Source of the DNA: Aedes albopictus
Taxonomy: Eukaryota > Arthropoda > Insecta > Diptera > Culicidae
DNA: 64,000 bases
Assembly (NCBI RefSeq): GCF_035046485.1
Contig: NC_085138.1
Span: 334,286,421 to 334,350,420 of the forward strand
Direction: 5' to 3'
Shown here one piece after another: positions 1 to 11,499 of the stretch; the stretch's first letter is position 1; the number at the start of each line of letters is the position of its first letter. The notes under the pieces were generated by a model. That model worked only from the letters and a program-made list of their open reading frames with translations, was not told the origin of the DNA and ran no database searches. The position numbers were made by a program, and so were the translations under genes.

Positions 1-227
1 AGTGATGGTTTTCTATTGCTGGTAAGACTACACAACTACAACGACAGCAGGTCGAATGGACATTAAACACATGCAATTGAATGCCGCTAGAAGCATCCAT
101 TTAGCAAATTCAAGCTTAACTTTACAAAACACCGTATGTCGCAAATGTAAAAATGATTCCCCGTCTTCCATCCGTACGTCTAAGACACAGTACGGAAGCT
201 CCATCTCCGACCATGAGGTAGTATACC

Positions 228-662
228 CACGGGGCTGCTACGATGATCTGATTCTGTTGCCGCTTATCATGCGCAGCTAGAGCTCACTAATACCAACATT
301 CACTAAATACAGCAGCGGGAGAAAATGAGGAAAAATGCACTTTGGCGAACAAATTTTGCGAAAACAGGTGTTGTGAGTCTTTTCACAAACATTTCCCACT
401 TTCTGTAGGAACTTTACCTAAACATTGACACTCTCAAATTGAAAATTATCAAATAATGCCGCTTTTTCATGATCAACACTTTTATGAGATCTAATGTGAT
501 GCAAGCGTTTTGCACCAATATCCCTCGTAAACAGGTAAACATTCAAATTTCACGACTGTGTTGGTGAATATTTTGGCTGGAGCATAAATTTATACTCCAC
601 GTAAGGAGGCACAATCCAACCTGTCAAACTCCATAGTGAAAAAATAGGTTGCCGTCCCCGTG
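228..662. mobile_element. Small DNA element with 8-bp TSD inserted in LINE endonuclease region
   Basis: The 435-bp segment begins CACGGGG and ends CCCCGTG, and is flanked by the exact 8-bp duplication AGTATACC (220-227 and 663-670). Removing the segment and one duplication restores the LINE reading frame across D-H-E-V-V-Y into L-I-A-D-I, so the boundaries are supported at both DNA and protein level. An 8-bp TSD is typical of hAT and P superfamilies. The recognisable TIR is only 7 bp and there is no transposase, so this is a non-autonomous element of uncertain superfamily. Confidence 0.75.
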
Positions 663-663
663 A

Positions 664-2816
664 GTATACCTGATTGCAGATATCCATGTTCCCTCAGCCG
701 CACCCCAAACGATGAAAGTTCGCAATATGCGCGGAATCGACATCGTTCAATTACAAGCTGACTTCCAAGCAATTGACCTTCAAGACGTCTACGAAACAAA
801 CGATGTCAATCGAAAAGTCGAAATAACAACAACAAAATTGCAGTCTCTTCTGGAAACGCATGCCCCGGAAAAAGTTATTCAAGTTCGCGATATACGCACA
901 CCTTGGATAACTCGAGGCATAGAACAAGCTATCGCTGTACGAGATCTCGCATATGCAATATACGCCCGTAATCCCAACCGAACCAGAAATAGCAATCAGT
1001 GAAGGGAGTACGTACAAGCCCGTGATCGCGCAAAGACTCTGATCACCAACGCCAAGAAGCAATACGCCGACAGAAACTTCTCTGCTGACCTCCCTGCCAA
1101 ACAGCTCTGGAGTATTTTTATTGTCTTTATTATAGAGACTTTCAGACGAGCTCTGGAGTAATTTGCGTAGGGAGGGAGTACACAACAACGAAAAGAAAGC
1201 CACACCATCCAACAATTTCGACGCCCATCAACTCAACCAGTTCTTCACGGAGGGGCATCTAGCACTTCCAAACAGTCGCAATGCAATGGTTCCGGTAACG
1301 TTCAAGAAGAACTGAATTTTCAACCCACCAGCGTAGAGGAAGTAGCTAGAAGAATGTTCGAGATAAGTTCAAATGCTACTGGAAGCGATCATCTCCCAAT
1401 CTCCTTCGTGAAAATGCTGAGCCCCTTCATACTTCCACTACTGACACACATATTCAACACCATTATCGCAGAAAAGACCTTTCCGTCTTCCTGAAAAAAA
1501 GCTGTTGTAACACCGATTCCAAAATCAGGTAACCCAACAGTCCCTAAAGATTTCCGCCCAATCAGTGTCCTGCCATCGATCTCGAAAATCCTCGAAAAGA
1601 TTTTGCTTGCGCAGATATCCTATCATCTAGACGTCCCCAATCCACATCTAATGGCCGCACATCAATCCGGTTACAGGCGGGGATATAACACCACCACCGC
1701 ACTTACGGAAGTCACTCACAACATCTACCAACATCTCGACAATCAACACTGCACAGTAATGGTTTTGGTCGATTTCTCGTTAGCTTTCAACTGCGTTAAG
1801 CATCGAATTCTCTTAGACAAACTGAACCGGGAATTTGGATTTTCCCCGGCGGCCTGTGACTTGATCTCGTCGTTTTTGAACCAACGAAGGCAAACTGTAA
1901 AGCACGGCGACGCCACGCCACGTCAGAGGATCTGCCCCTAATCGATGGAACACCCCAAGGATCGTGTTTGAGTGCCATGCTGTTCAGCCTGTTTATTAAC
2001 AGTCTACCGAGTGTCCTGCAGTGCAAATGCCAGCTCTACGCCGATGATCTTCAGATTTACGTTTCTGGCCCTATCAGTCAATTTGATAGACTGGTAGACA
2101 TCATCAACCGAGACCTGATATCGATCGAAGCTTGGACCCGGCACAATATGCTCACACCGAACCCTAAGAAAACCCAGGCAATTGTGTTTAGTAGGGAAGG
2201 CAATGTCATCCCTCAGAACAATATTGTCTTCTGTGGAGAACCCATTCAGCTTTCCGATAAAGTTACCAATCTGGGTCTTGCTATGGACAAGAGACTATTC
2301 TGGACAGACCAAGTCAACGATGTGGTGAAACGGGTCTACAACACACTGCGGACTTTTCGTCGATTTCAGAGTGTGTTGTTGCTCACCACCCGGAAAAAAC
2401 TCGTACGAGCTGTCATCGTACCACTGTTTACATACTGCGATGTTGTATACTACTCGGGATTGACGGAAGCACTTAAGCAGCAGCTACACCGAAGCTTCAA
2501 ATCGGCCGTACGCTTTGTTTACGGTCTTCGCCGACGGGATACCACGGAAGAGGTACGCCATACCATTCTGGGAAGAGACCTCCTGGACAACTATAAACTT
2601 CGTGTCTGCTGCTTCTTACGACGCGGCTACCTCCGTGAACTACCGTCGTACCTGCTTCAACATCTTCAACCGGGGGCGAACATTAGAGCACGCTCCTTCG
2701 TCCTACCACATCATACAACGTCTAGCGGGAAGAGTGTCCTTATCAGCGGAGCCTTTGGCCCTGAAGCAGAAGCCTACACTAACACCATTCAAGAGTGGTT
2801 TCCAATAATATGTTAG
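664..2816 (+). pseudogene. LINE ORF2 remnant: linker and reverse transcriptase
   Basis: The frame starting at 664 reads through the endonuclease-RT linker. It meets a TGA at 1000-1002, a messy stretch around 1110-1170, and another TGA at 1492-1494. It then reads the RT fingers and palm, including P-K-D-F-R-P-I-S-V and V-D-F-S-L-A-F (one catalytic Asp), to about 1930, where the frame shifts by one. From 1968 the third frame carries G-S-C-L-S-A-M-L-F, the Y-A-D-D catalytic box near 2040, and the thumb through to F-P-I-I-C at 2816. No RNase H is visible. In life the protein would nick target DNA and prime reverse transcription of its own RNA; this copy cannot encode it. Confidence 0.85.
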
Positions 2817-3131
2817 ATTGTCTAAATTGATAGCTAATAGGTTCTAATTGATTTCCTTTATCAATTACTAATGTCAAATTGACCGATTCACCTTTCCTTG
2901 ACCTGAGCAAAAGTTGTATTAACTAACAGGCTGCCATTTTCTAAATAAATAAATTACAAAATAAATTACAAACAAATCGATATTTTGATGATTCTGCATA
3001 CAATGGTATAGATTCTATGTGTAAAGCTTCTTTTTATTGTCAAATAGCATTCCAATAGCTCATGAAAATTAAAATGAAAAACACCCTATGTAACAATATA
3101 TCATAAATCTATATATATAAAAATGAATTTC

Positions 3132-3132
3132 C

Positions 3133-3176
<44 letters not shown>

Positions 3177-3178
3177 GA
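3132..3178 (+). repeat. (TCTG)n microsatellite
   Basis: About eleven tandem copies of CTGT/GTCT follow the Helitron 5' terminus. The position inside the element, 24 bp from its end, suggests the tract is part of the element family rather than of the insertion site. Confidence 0.95.
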
Positions 3179-3559
3179 CCGCTATGCATTCGGAAACTAC
3201 TGAACCGATCGGTGTGAAATTTTGTATGTGGGTATGTTTGAGGCCGGGGAAGGTTCTTAGCTTGGTGTGAGACCTCTCCGGTCTCTGGAACGGGAGGCTC
3301 CCATGCAGATGAGTCTTCGGGGCACTACTCTAAGGAGCTGTGTGTCAAAAAACACAGTAGGCAGGCAGTACGACGATTGCCGGGACAGCTATGTGCAATA
3401 AACATTTCAAAAGTGGTTCATTTTTTAAAACTAAAGGCACACGAAATGGAACGTGAAACCCACTTTTGACCCCGGGAGAACATTGACGCTCCAGAAGGAA
3501 ACTTCACTAGGCCCCAAGCAGCTGGTCTGAGCCGCGGCCGCTTTCAGGGCGGGCACTCT

Positions 3560-4610
3560 AAGGAATTGCTTCAGGTCCAGGTATTTACCAGAAATTCCTT
3601 CAGGGATTCCTCCAAAGATTCTTCCAGAGATTCTTCCAGAGATTCCTCCAGGAATTCCTTCGATAATGCCTCCAATAATTCATCCAGATGTCCTTCTAAG
3701 ATTTTTTCCTGGAATTCTTCCAGACATTCCTCTGGAAATTGCTAATGGAATTTCTGCAGGGATTCCTCAAGCAGATTTCTCAAGGATTCATCGAGGAATT
3801 ACTCCAGGTATTTCTCTAGAGATAACTCATGAAATTCCTGTAGAAAATCCACTAGGGATTCCTCGAGGAATTTTTCCCGAAATTCTTTAAAGAATTTCTC
3901 CAGGGATTCTACCTGAAAGTTTTCCAACGATTCTTCAAGAAAATCTTCCAGAAATTCCTCCAGGAGTTACTCTCAACATTTCTCGAGGAATTTATCTAGA
4001 TATTCCTCCAGGAATTTGCACAGGCATGTCTCCAGGCATTCCTTCAGGAGCTTCTCTAGGGAATCCTCTAGGGATCGCTCTAGGAATTCCTCCAAGAATT
4101 TTTTTTTTTAAGGAATACTTCCAGGCATTCCTCCAGGAGTTCCTCCAGGGATTTTCATAGGGATTCCCCCAGGGATTCATGCAGGTATTTCTTCAGCATT
4201 TGATTCTGGGACTCCTCCAGGAATACCTTTAAGAATTCCACCAGAAATTACCCCAGGAACTCCTGCAGATATTAACTATTACTTCAGGAATTCTAGCAGA
4301 CATTAAAGTAGTTATTCGTTCAGAAATTACAACGGCAATTTATCCAAGAAAACATCCTCCCGTAGTTTATACACGCATTATTCCAAGAATCCAGGGATTC
4401 CTCCAGGAAGTGGTTCAAGGGATACCTCCAGTAATTCCACCAGGTTTTCTCAGTATTTTACCAGTAATTTCTCGAGGAATTTACCAGGAATACCTTCAGG
4501 GATTCAACTAAAGATTCTTCCTTCAGTAATTCATCCAGATATTCATCCAAGAATTCTTCATGGAATTACTGCAGAAATACCTCTGGGAATTTCTCTAGGA
4601 AAGTATTACT
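3560..4610. repeat. Degenerate 12-bp period repeat (GGAATTCCTCCA-like)
   Basis: A kilobase of short imperfect units such as AGATTCTTCCAG and GAATTCCTCCAG repeats with a period close to 12. Because 12 is a multiple of 3, long open frames with a repeating tetrapeptide arise on both strands (for example around 3666-3890 plus and 3992-4180 minus). They are artefacts of the repeat. The same type recurs at several places in the window. Confidence 0.8.
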
Positions 4611-4611
4611 C

Positions 4612-4706
4612 GCGCTGTCTGTCTGACCCTTATGCATTCGGAAACTACTTATCCGATCGGTGTGAATTTTGTAGGTAGATATTTTTGGGCCGGGAAGGTT
4701 CTTAGC
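4612..4706 (+). repeat. Second, partial Helitron 5' segment
   Basis: Bases 4612-4706 repeat the sequence at 3171-3265 (CTGTCTGACC, TATGCATTCGGAAACTACT, CCGATCGGTGTGAA, AAGGTTCTTAGC) in the same orientation. Either a second truncated Helitron copy or a tandem duplication flanks the degenerate repeat tract. Only one 3' terminus is present for the two 5' segments. Confidence 0.8.
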
Positions 4707-5385
4707 ATACAGATAACTTTCAAGTCACACTGTTCCATTTTCTTTAAGGACCAACTGCTAAAATTTACAACATAGGGTCGGAGACCATTTGGGCAGGGGG
4801 GCCAATTTTGGGCACTTGCTGCTACAACTCAGTCAATTTTGAACAGATCGACTTGATTTTTAGGACACGATCAGATACGTACAGTATCTAGCCATGTTCA
4901 AAAATTGAAGTCAATCGGTTTTAATTTGACTGTGTTATAGCGGAAAGTGCCCAAAATAGGTACACCTACCAAAATAGTCAAATACCCTACCTAAATGTTT
5001 CCTTCTTTTTATCGAAGGTTTTTCTTTCGAGTGGCGCTGTTGTGTAGTTTATGGCAGTTGAACTGTAAATTCTATGGTCGAGTTGTCCGTTTAAGTTACA
5101 TTGGTTAGCAACCAAACCACCAAACAATATCCTTTATCTGAGACAAATGTACCAAATGGAAAATAACGTGCCTCTGAAGCCGGGCTTCCGATGTTTATAC
5201 AAATGAGTTTACATACACTTTGGAGCCATACACAACTAATTATTTAATGAAATGATCAACAAGATTTTTGAACGGTTCAATTTGTCCTCATGGGTGGGTG
5301 GCTATTTTCATATGTAGAACAAGTTAAGAAAATTAACAAAAACATAAGAAAAACTGTACAAGAGCAACAATTAAAATGGGCAATA

Positions 5386-5829
5386 CAGGTCGGACTCGAT
5401 TATCCGGGTGACTCCAAAATTATTTCACCCCGGATAATCGAATCACCCGGATAATCGAGCCATGCTTCTTTTCCTTTTTTTATGATGTTCTTAAATGAAA
5501 AACTGTTCGTTAAACATGGAAGCTAACATACATGACGTTGTAGTGCCTAAACTTAACGTCAGGTTTTATTATAACCATGTTTTTTGAAAATGAAATTTTA
5601 GCTGAAAAATGTGAAAAAAATAAAAACAATTTTCAAAAAGGTTAAATCCAATTTTCAGGTGTTGTATTTGATGTTTATCACATTTATTGACATATTATAA
5701 TCTTAAATCTTGTAAACAAATCACAAACAAATTTTTCCCCGGATAATCGAGCCATTTTTGCCGGATAATCGAGCCCCGGATAATCGGGCCCCCGGTTAAT
5801 TGAACCCCCGGATAATCGAGTCCGACCTG
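5386..5829. mobile_element. TA-flanked MITE with CCGGATAATCGA subterminal repeats
   Basis: Inverted termini CAGGTCGGACTCGATTATCC and its complement match over about 23 bp, flanked by TA on both sides (5384-5385, 5830-5831). Several direct and inverted copies of CCGGATAATCGAG lie just inside each end. TA target and CAGG-type termini point to the Tc1/mariner-pogo group; no transposase is encoded. It lies inside the Helitron 3108-5853. Confidence 0.85.
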
Positions 5830-5854
5830 TACAAGGTTTGCCGGGTCAGCTAGT

Positions 5855-7290
5855 AACAAATATATTTGTTACATACGGTATCAATACCCTATCTACCATT
5901 CTGATGGTATCATAGTAAACTGCGACATACGGTTTGTGTGGTTAGTGTCGTTTGGGAGTCATTGGTTCTGTTCCCACCACCGGAGCACGAGAGTTTATTT
6001 TCGCAAATTAAATATTAATGTGTTTCTCATACACGTTTCAGAGGTAAATAGAGGTTAACTATTTGATTAGTTCTTCCCCAGTCAACGATCCTTTGTAGCT
6101 CTTTGTGACTTTATCAAGACTATTACCAACAAAACCCTCAGTAGAACTCTAAATCACGGACAAACAGACGTATAACTTGGAATAAATTGCCATTAAATCA
6201 TTTTCTTCTTCTTCTTTTGGCGGGGCCCCTACTCCGTTCCGCAGCCACTCCTTTCCACCTTCCTTCGTCGTCGCTGGTTTGTTCCTCACGACCGGCGACG
6301 CTACGTCGGCTTTACTTCCTCCTCTCTCGCTTGATTCCCTTCTGTTGGCTTGACGATGCCGCGAAGCTCCGGCAAAATGGCGGCACTCACAGTTGGTAAC
6401 GACACTGTGGGTGGGGGGGTACTCTCCAGCAGGATTTCCGGCCTACTTCTGCAGTCTCGAGTATGATGGTCGAGATCTGCGGTTATTTGAGATGCGGAAG
6501 GACCACACAAGGACTTCGGGTCCACTACACGCACTCTACACTCTACACCAAGCTAAACCAAGGGGTCCTGGATATTCTACGTTGGTCAGGTTCCTCCACT
6601 GTTTCTTACTCTCCACTGTCTCTCTCTATGAATACTTCTCTTTTTTTTTTTTGGATTTTAACTTAACAATTCTTCGTACGTCTGCTCAATTTTGCTTTCA
6701 GTTTGATAGTCATCTGGTGCAATGGCGCATGACCTTTCCAGACTCCCCGACCGAGATTTTCCCGCTTTGACGAAATTCGCCCCATCATGGCTCCTTATAC
6801 GCCACCCTTCATGGCCGCTTTATCCTTGCGCCTGCGATGCCTAGTGGTGAGTAGCGGAACTATGTGGCGTGGCTGCTAGCTGTCCGATGGGTGGTGGGTG
6901 GTATTTGGTGATGCTCAGCGAATTTTCAACCATATTCTTGGTATTTTTATTAACATTTAAAACGAAACACTACACCGCGAAAATCTCACGAATCTCGGAC
7001 ATACAGACACACCACTGGTTACAATGTCCATCAGTGTCCAGACTCTGGATTCCAGAGATTAGATGCTTCTAATCGACGCGGACAGAAGCGGCATCTTACC
7101 ACTGACCGACTTCACACTGCACTGCTCAGGCTAATAACGGGGAACGACGACGCGCACACAACTCAACTACGACGACGCGACTATCAATGTGCTAAAAACA
7201 CCATTTATCACATTTTTTTTTTGAAAAGTGATACACGCACAAGAATGATAATTACGATTTATGAAAAAATAATACAAGTTAGACCACTTT
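5855..7290. other. Unassigned stretch, no supported gene
   Basis: Moderately GC-rich around 6190-6860, with a T11 tract near 6640 and a TTCTTCTTCTTC tract at about 6205 that resembles a SINE tail. Short open frames occur on both strands (6187-6399, 6393-6770, 6301-6534) but show no recognisable domain. A retroelement 5' UTR or LTR on the minus strand is possible but unsupported. Confidence 0.4.
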
Positions 7291-7291
7291 A

Positions 7292-8640
7292 ATCCAATAC
7301 TAAGAAATCAAAGCTTGTTTTTCTCAGAGATGGCGCCACCACATTAAAAATAAAATCATTTTTATTGTATGGACAAATCGCTGGCTTGCACTTGTTCCCC
7401 ATCATTGCAGTAACAGAGAATTTATTACGCCACCATACAAATTTCAAGCTGTTTTCTTCTTTTTTTCTGACTGGCATTTTCCACCCGTGCTGCGCATGAT
7501 GTTTCCGAGTGGATAGGTGCAGGCGGCGACGCCGCTGTACATGTGAAAAACACGTGGAGCACGAGCGCCGTCTACGATCGCACAGCGTAACCTTCGCCGT
7601 TACTTTACACTGTTATCACGTTTACCGCATTTATCAGAAAAGCGCCTCTATCGGCACTCTAGCAAAAACGCAGCTGATTGATTCCTATTAATCGGCGCCC
7701 GTAACCATTTAGAGACTAGTGCGCAAGAGGGCAGCCAATTAAACGCCCCATAATAATTTAAAAAGTTTCCATAAATAATTCGAAAATTGCCAATAAATAA
7801 ATAGGGGTGGAAGCAATAATAAACTATAAAAGTTCCATAGAGAAATTAAAAAACGCATAAATAAATCAAATCTTTCCATAAATAGTTAATTTTTGAGCAA
7901 TAAAAAAATGTCAGAATCTCGACAAATAAATCAACAATGCGAAGCAATCAGCTGCGTTTTTGCTAGAGTGCCGGTAGAGGCGCTTTTCGAATAAATGCGG
8001 TAAACGTGATAACAGTGTAAAGTAACGGCGAAGATTACGCTATGCGATCGTAGACGGCGCTCGTGTTCCACGTGTTTTTCACATACACAGCGGCGCCGCC
8101 TGGCACCTATCCACTCGAACCATCATGCGCAACACGGGTGGAAAATGCCAGTCAGGAAAAAATGAGTAATGGTGATGTAATCAATTCTTTGTACTGCAAT
8201 GAATCCAGAAGAAAAGCGTAGGGATAATGATTTTGTTTCTAATTTGCAACTTTTTGTCCCAAGGCACAAATCGCTGCGATACACAGCTAGTCGCGTTCGG
8301 TAATTTTTACCGAAATCTCAACAGCTGAACGTTCGGTAATGGTTTTTTTTACCGAAATTCTGCAAAAATTACCAAATTTCGATAAAATGTTATCGTTTAT
8401 CTGTCAAATTTTAACGAAGTTCGGTAAACGTCACCGAATTTCTCCGGTAAAAAACTTAACGGTTGAGATTTCGGTAAAATATTACCGAATTCGGTGATTT
8501 TTTCTAAGTGTGTACGGAACAACTGCAACCCAGCGATTTGTCCATACAGGAAAAAAAATGATTTTACTTTTAATGTGGTGGCGCCATCTATGAGAAAAAC
8601 AAGCTTTGATTTCATACTATTCTGCCCTTCTAAGCATATC
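7292..8640. mobile_element. Foldback-like element with ~400-bp inverted arms
   Basis: Sequence 7292-7690 reappears inverted in two blocks at about 7940-8165 and 8520-8640. Shared words include GTGGCGCCATC, GCGATTTGTCCATAC, GGAAAATGCCAGTCAG, CGCTCGTG and CAGCTGCGTTTTTGCTAGAG. The right arm is interrupted by a 231-bp MITE (8282-8512). There is no coding capacity. The ends are not defined by a clear TSD. Confidence 0.7.
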
Positions 8641-9480
8641 TGTCCCATGTTGTTTTGCATTCTTGCCGTGTTTTTCTCAGTTACAGACCCATTTGAAGTT
8701 AATTTGATATTGTTTTCATTTTGCGTCACAAATAAATATTGCACGATAACGTAAAAAATCTTTCTGGCATTGATTTTAAGATAGAATTTAAGTTAGAGCA
8801 GTGGGACAGTATGCGTAGAAAAACAACATGGTACAGTAACTGTTATGCTTAGAACGGCAGCATTGCAATAAAAAACTATATTTTATCCAATAAAAAAATT
8901 CGAACATATTACATCATAAAACTATGACAGAATCTATGAGTGCAATAAAACAGACAATTGCTAACGCTCGTCGGACTTTAAAAAGAGATAACATCTCAGT
9001 TCACATTATACCGGGCTAATTCTTGGATCTGTGGATTGCCTAGAACCGAATCGATGCAGTTTGCCGCCTCAATTCCTCTATACGGCTTCACCGCATGGCT
9101 CGGCCAATACTTTTAGCTTGAATTGCATTCCAGTTAATTTCTCATTGTTTCGTATTTATTGCAAAATTTTCAATTGCTTTTTTGGTGTTTTTCTATTGGA
9201 GTTTTTTTAACTATTAATGGAAAAATCAGATTAACTTATAAAAACTTTAAACTTTTTCAGTGGAAAAATTGTAGTCATTTATTGCCATTTTTCAATTATT
9301 CGTGGAAATTCCGACATTTTTTATTGCTCTAAAATCAATTATTTATGGGAGATTTTGATTTATTTATTCACTTTTTGAATTGATTATGGAATATTTATAG
9401 TTTATTATTGATCCCATCCCTACTTCTTTATTGGCAATTTCTGATATTGTTATGGGAAATTATCACTTTCTTATTAGTCG
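7741..9480. repeat. AT-rich inverted repeat pair around the foldback's right arm
   Basis: The AT-rich block at about 7741-7930 (ATAAATAATT, GAGCAATAAAAAAATGTC, CATAAATAGTTAATTTT) recurs inverted at about 9180-9480 (GACATTTTTTATTGCTC, AATTATTTATGG, TTATTAGTCGTTT). The two arms enclose the right arm of the 7292-8640 foldback. This suggests a larger AT-rich TIR element inserted in or rearranged with the foldback. Boundaries are approximate. Confidence 0.55.
8282..8512. mobile_element. TA-flanked MITE with TTCGGTAA motifs
   Basis: Termini CACAGCTAG/CTAAGTGTG are flanked by TA (8280-8281, 8513-8514). Just inside are long inverted blocks containing TTCGGTAA, TTTTACCGAAATCTCAAC and their complements. 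The TIR therefore contains an internal palindrome of its own. It is inserted in the right arm of the foldback element. Confidence 0.75.
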
Positions 9481-9484
9481 TTTA

Positions 9485-10225
9485 TTTTTTGGCCACGCAA
9501 GAGTGAGGCACTGATGCTCTGACGGATGAAGCGCAAGCAACGCGACCCAGAAGAGAGACTACCGAGTGCTACGATGAATGAGAACGTTTTCTGAGTCGAA
9601 ATGAAAGACTCGAATAGTGTGTCAAACGGAAGAAGTGACTCATTAAAATGTTGCATGAAAGTGTATCATTGAAACGAAATTGAACGCCCCTGGTTAGGAT
9701 ATCGATAGGGCCGTAGAGACATAGGTTACTTCCGAATAAAGCTGTCAAAATCCTAATCCATTGTTTTCTCTCTTCTCGAAAAGCCTCGGCAAAAAGAGCC
9801 GACCCTGAGTTCATGTAGAGATTCCTTCAGGTACCTCCAAATATTCCTCCTTGTATTTTTCCAAAAATTCTTCGGCCAAATCTTCAGCAATTCCTCTAAG
9901 CCTAACCCTGTGAATTTCTCCCTTGATTCCATATGGATTTTTTTCAGAAGCATTCTCTATGATTTTCTATAGAATTTTCTCAGAAATATCTCACTAGAAT
10001 TTTCGACAAATCTTATCTAGGCCTACCATAGCTTATCTAGGCGTTTCTCCAGGCATTCATACAGTAATTGCTTCATAACTACGTCCACAGATTGCTATAA
10101 TAATACTTCCAGCAAATACTCCACGAATTTCACTAACACATTTTTCCTTAAAACATCTAAATAAACGTTTAGAAACTTAAGCAAAGGTTTCCCGAAGAGG
10201 TTCTTGCGGTTCTTCAGCCCCACTT
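9485..10225. other. No gene; partly degenerate repeat
   Basis: 9485-9800 shows nothing recognisable. From about 9815 to 10090 the GAATTCCTCCAG-type degenerate repeat appears weakly. Short open frames on the minus strand (9569-9814, 9753-9953) have no domain features. Confidence 0.4.
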
Positions 10226-10233
10226 TTCTCTAA

Positions 10234-10332
10234 AGAACCGTCAAACATATTTGTCTGAAAATGTAACTTTCTGCATGCTTCCGCACAGTAAATATTGAGT
10301 TACATTTTCAATCAGATCCGTTTGACGGTTCT
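10234..10332. repeat. Short inverted-repeat element
   Basis: AGAACCGTCAAAC at 10234 pairs with GTTTGACGGTTCT ending at 10332. The pairing continues inward (AAAATGTAACT against AGTTACATTTT), giving arms of about 35 bp and a short loop. Probably a miniature TIR element. Confidence 0.65.
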
Positions 10333-10432
10333 CTAGATTTGCGCTCGAGATAATTGGAGCTATATACTCCAAAGACCTTGACCTTAAGGCGAAACTTGAT
10401 GCAATTCCTTATTTATTGTTTTTTTTCTATTG

Positions 10433-10651
10433 TATAACGAAGCTTTATTTTCAAAATCGGTTTACGTACACATGCAGAGTATGGATCAATCTCCTAATGT
10501 TTTTGGTGGAACATGTTTTCTTTTTGGCAGAGACCATTTTCAAACGAAATTTCACAAAAAATGGTTTCTGCAAAAAAAAAATCAGGAGATACCTTGATCC
10601 ATACTCTACATGTGCACAATAACCGATTTTCAAAATAGTGCTTCGTTATTT
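10433..10651. mobile_element. Palindromic MITE
   Basis: Arms of about 75 bp are inverted copies: TAACGAAGC...TTTTCAAAATCGG, ACATG, AGAGTATGGATCAA, CTCC on the left and their complements on the right, ending GCTTCGTTA. A short T/A-rich loop lies between. There is no coding capacity. Confidence 0.7.
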
Positions 10652-11258
10652 AATAAAAAATTAAAACCAAATAATGAGGAAATGCTTCCAGTTTCAGCTA
10701 AAGCAAATCGCACGAATTTGTAAGTAGCACAGTCCCAGACCGCTGATAAAATTTCCCGTCCGTTACCAAAGCACAGATACTTGGGACCAATCACTGACTC
10801 TAAGACAAGATTGTCGCAATCCTGCAACGGCTAAGAGGTGTCCTGGTCACGTTCGTGCGACAGACGAGGGATGGGGGGAAGATTAGCTGGACACCTAATA
10901 AAGGTAAGAAGAGACCTCTACGTCCTCTCAGGCCTTGATATAACAGGAATTTGGGTTTTGTTGGTGGAAGGGTTAAGTCCAAAGAATACGTTTGGTCAAC
11001 GTTCAGACACGCACAACGATGAACAGGAACAGACTCACCGAATTATACATATTCCGGTTGGTACTCTCGAGACGAAGATATTAAATTTCATTAGCGTGCC
11101 CCGGGCATCCAGCAGTAATATCACCAAAAAGTACAGAGGAATCACGCGAAAATGGAGACGAATTCTGGGAATATGCCAAACTCTCATACTCTCAACAAGC
11201 ACTTTCCCAGCCAAATTTGCAACACCAGTCGGCCATAATCAAAACAACGCGGAGAAAA
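10652..11258. other. Unassigned stretch with one 144-codon open frame
   Basis: An open frame at 10838-11272 (plus) runs into the following MITE, has no recognisable domain, and shares its span with an open frame on the other strand. I see no evidence that it is a gene. Confidence 0.35.
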
Positions 11259-11410
11259 GGGGCTGTCCATAAACCACGTAGTCATTTTTTTGGGACCTCC
11301 CCCCCCCCCACCGCGTGGTCATTAGTCCATACAAAAAAATGTATTTGTCCATACAAAATGGTCATTGGCCGAACCCCCCCCTCATGACCACGTGGTTTAT
11401 GGACAGCCCC
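11259..11410. mobile_element. 152-bp MITE, GGGGCTGTCCATAAACCACG termini
   Basis: The left end GGGGCTGTCCATAAACCACG is exactly complementary to the right end CGTGGTTTATGGACAGCCCC. C- and G-rich runs follow each terminus. A half-copy of the same family occurs at 25486-25557. Confidence 0.85.
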
Positions 11411-11499
11411 AAAGAAAATGCGTGACAGTTTCAAAAACGCAGCCGCTCGCGCGCACAGCCTGCTACGATCCTTAAGGTGTTCAACATATATTCATCTAA

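Larger units (their letters stand above)
1..2975 (+). mobile_element. Decayed non-LTR (LINE) retrotransposon, start outside window
   Basis: A LINE lies on the plus strand. The end of its endonuclease domain is visible as S-D-H-E-V-V-Y near 208-226; the reading then resumes at 664 after a 435-bp insertion (228-662). A linker and reverse transcriptase follow to the stop at 2814-2816. The 3' end is a short UTR closing in AAATAAATAAATTAC-type tandem repeats near 2941-2975, which replace a simple poly-A tail. The clade is not certain; the RT core resembles the CR1/Jockey side of the LINE tree more than RTE. Several stops and at least one frameshift show the copy is dead. The 5' part continues beyond the window. 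Confidence 0.85.
3108..5853 (+). mobile_element. Non-autonomous Helitron
   Basis: The 5' end reads TCTATATATATAAAAATG and is preceded by A (3107). The 3' end reads GCCGGGTCAGCTAG and is followed by T (5854). TC...CTAG termini between A and T, without target duplication, are the Helitron signature. There is no Rep/helicase ORF, so it depended on a partner in trans. The interior has been filled by a TCTG microsatellite, a degenerate 12-bp repeat tract, a second partial Helitron 5' end (4612-4706) and a TA-flanked MITE (5386-5829) that sits directly against the 3' terminal segment. About 4707-5383 holds no recognisable feature. Confidence 0.85.

Noticed and set aside
3666..4180. Proline/isoleucine-rich tetrapeptide repeat proteins on both strands
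   Set aside because: Explained by the 12-bp period of the degenerate DNA repeat; similar frames appear wherever the tract occurs.
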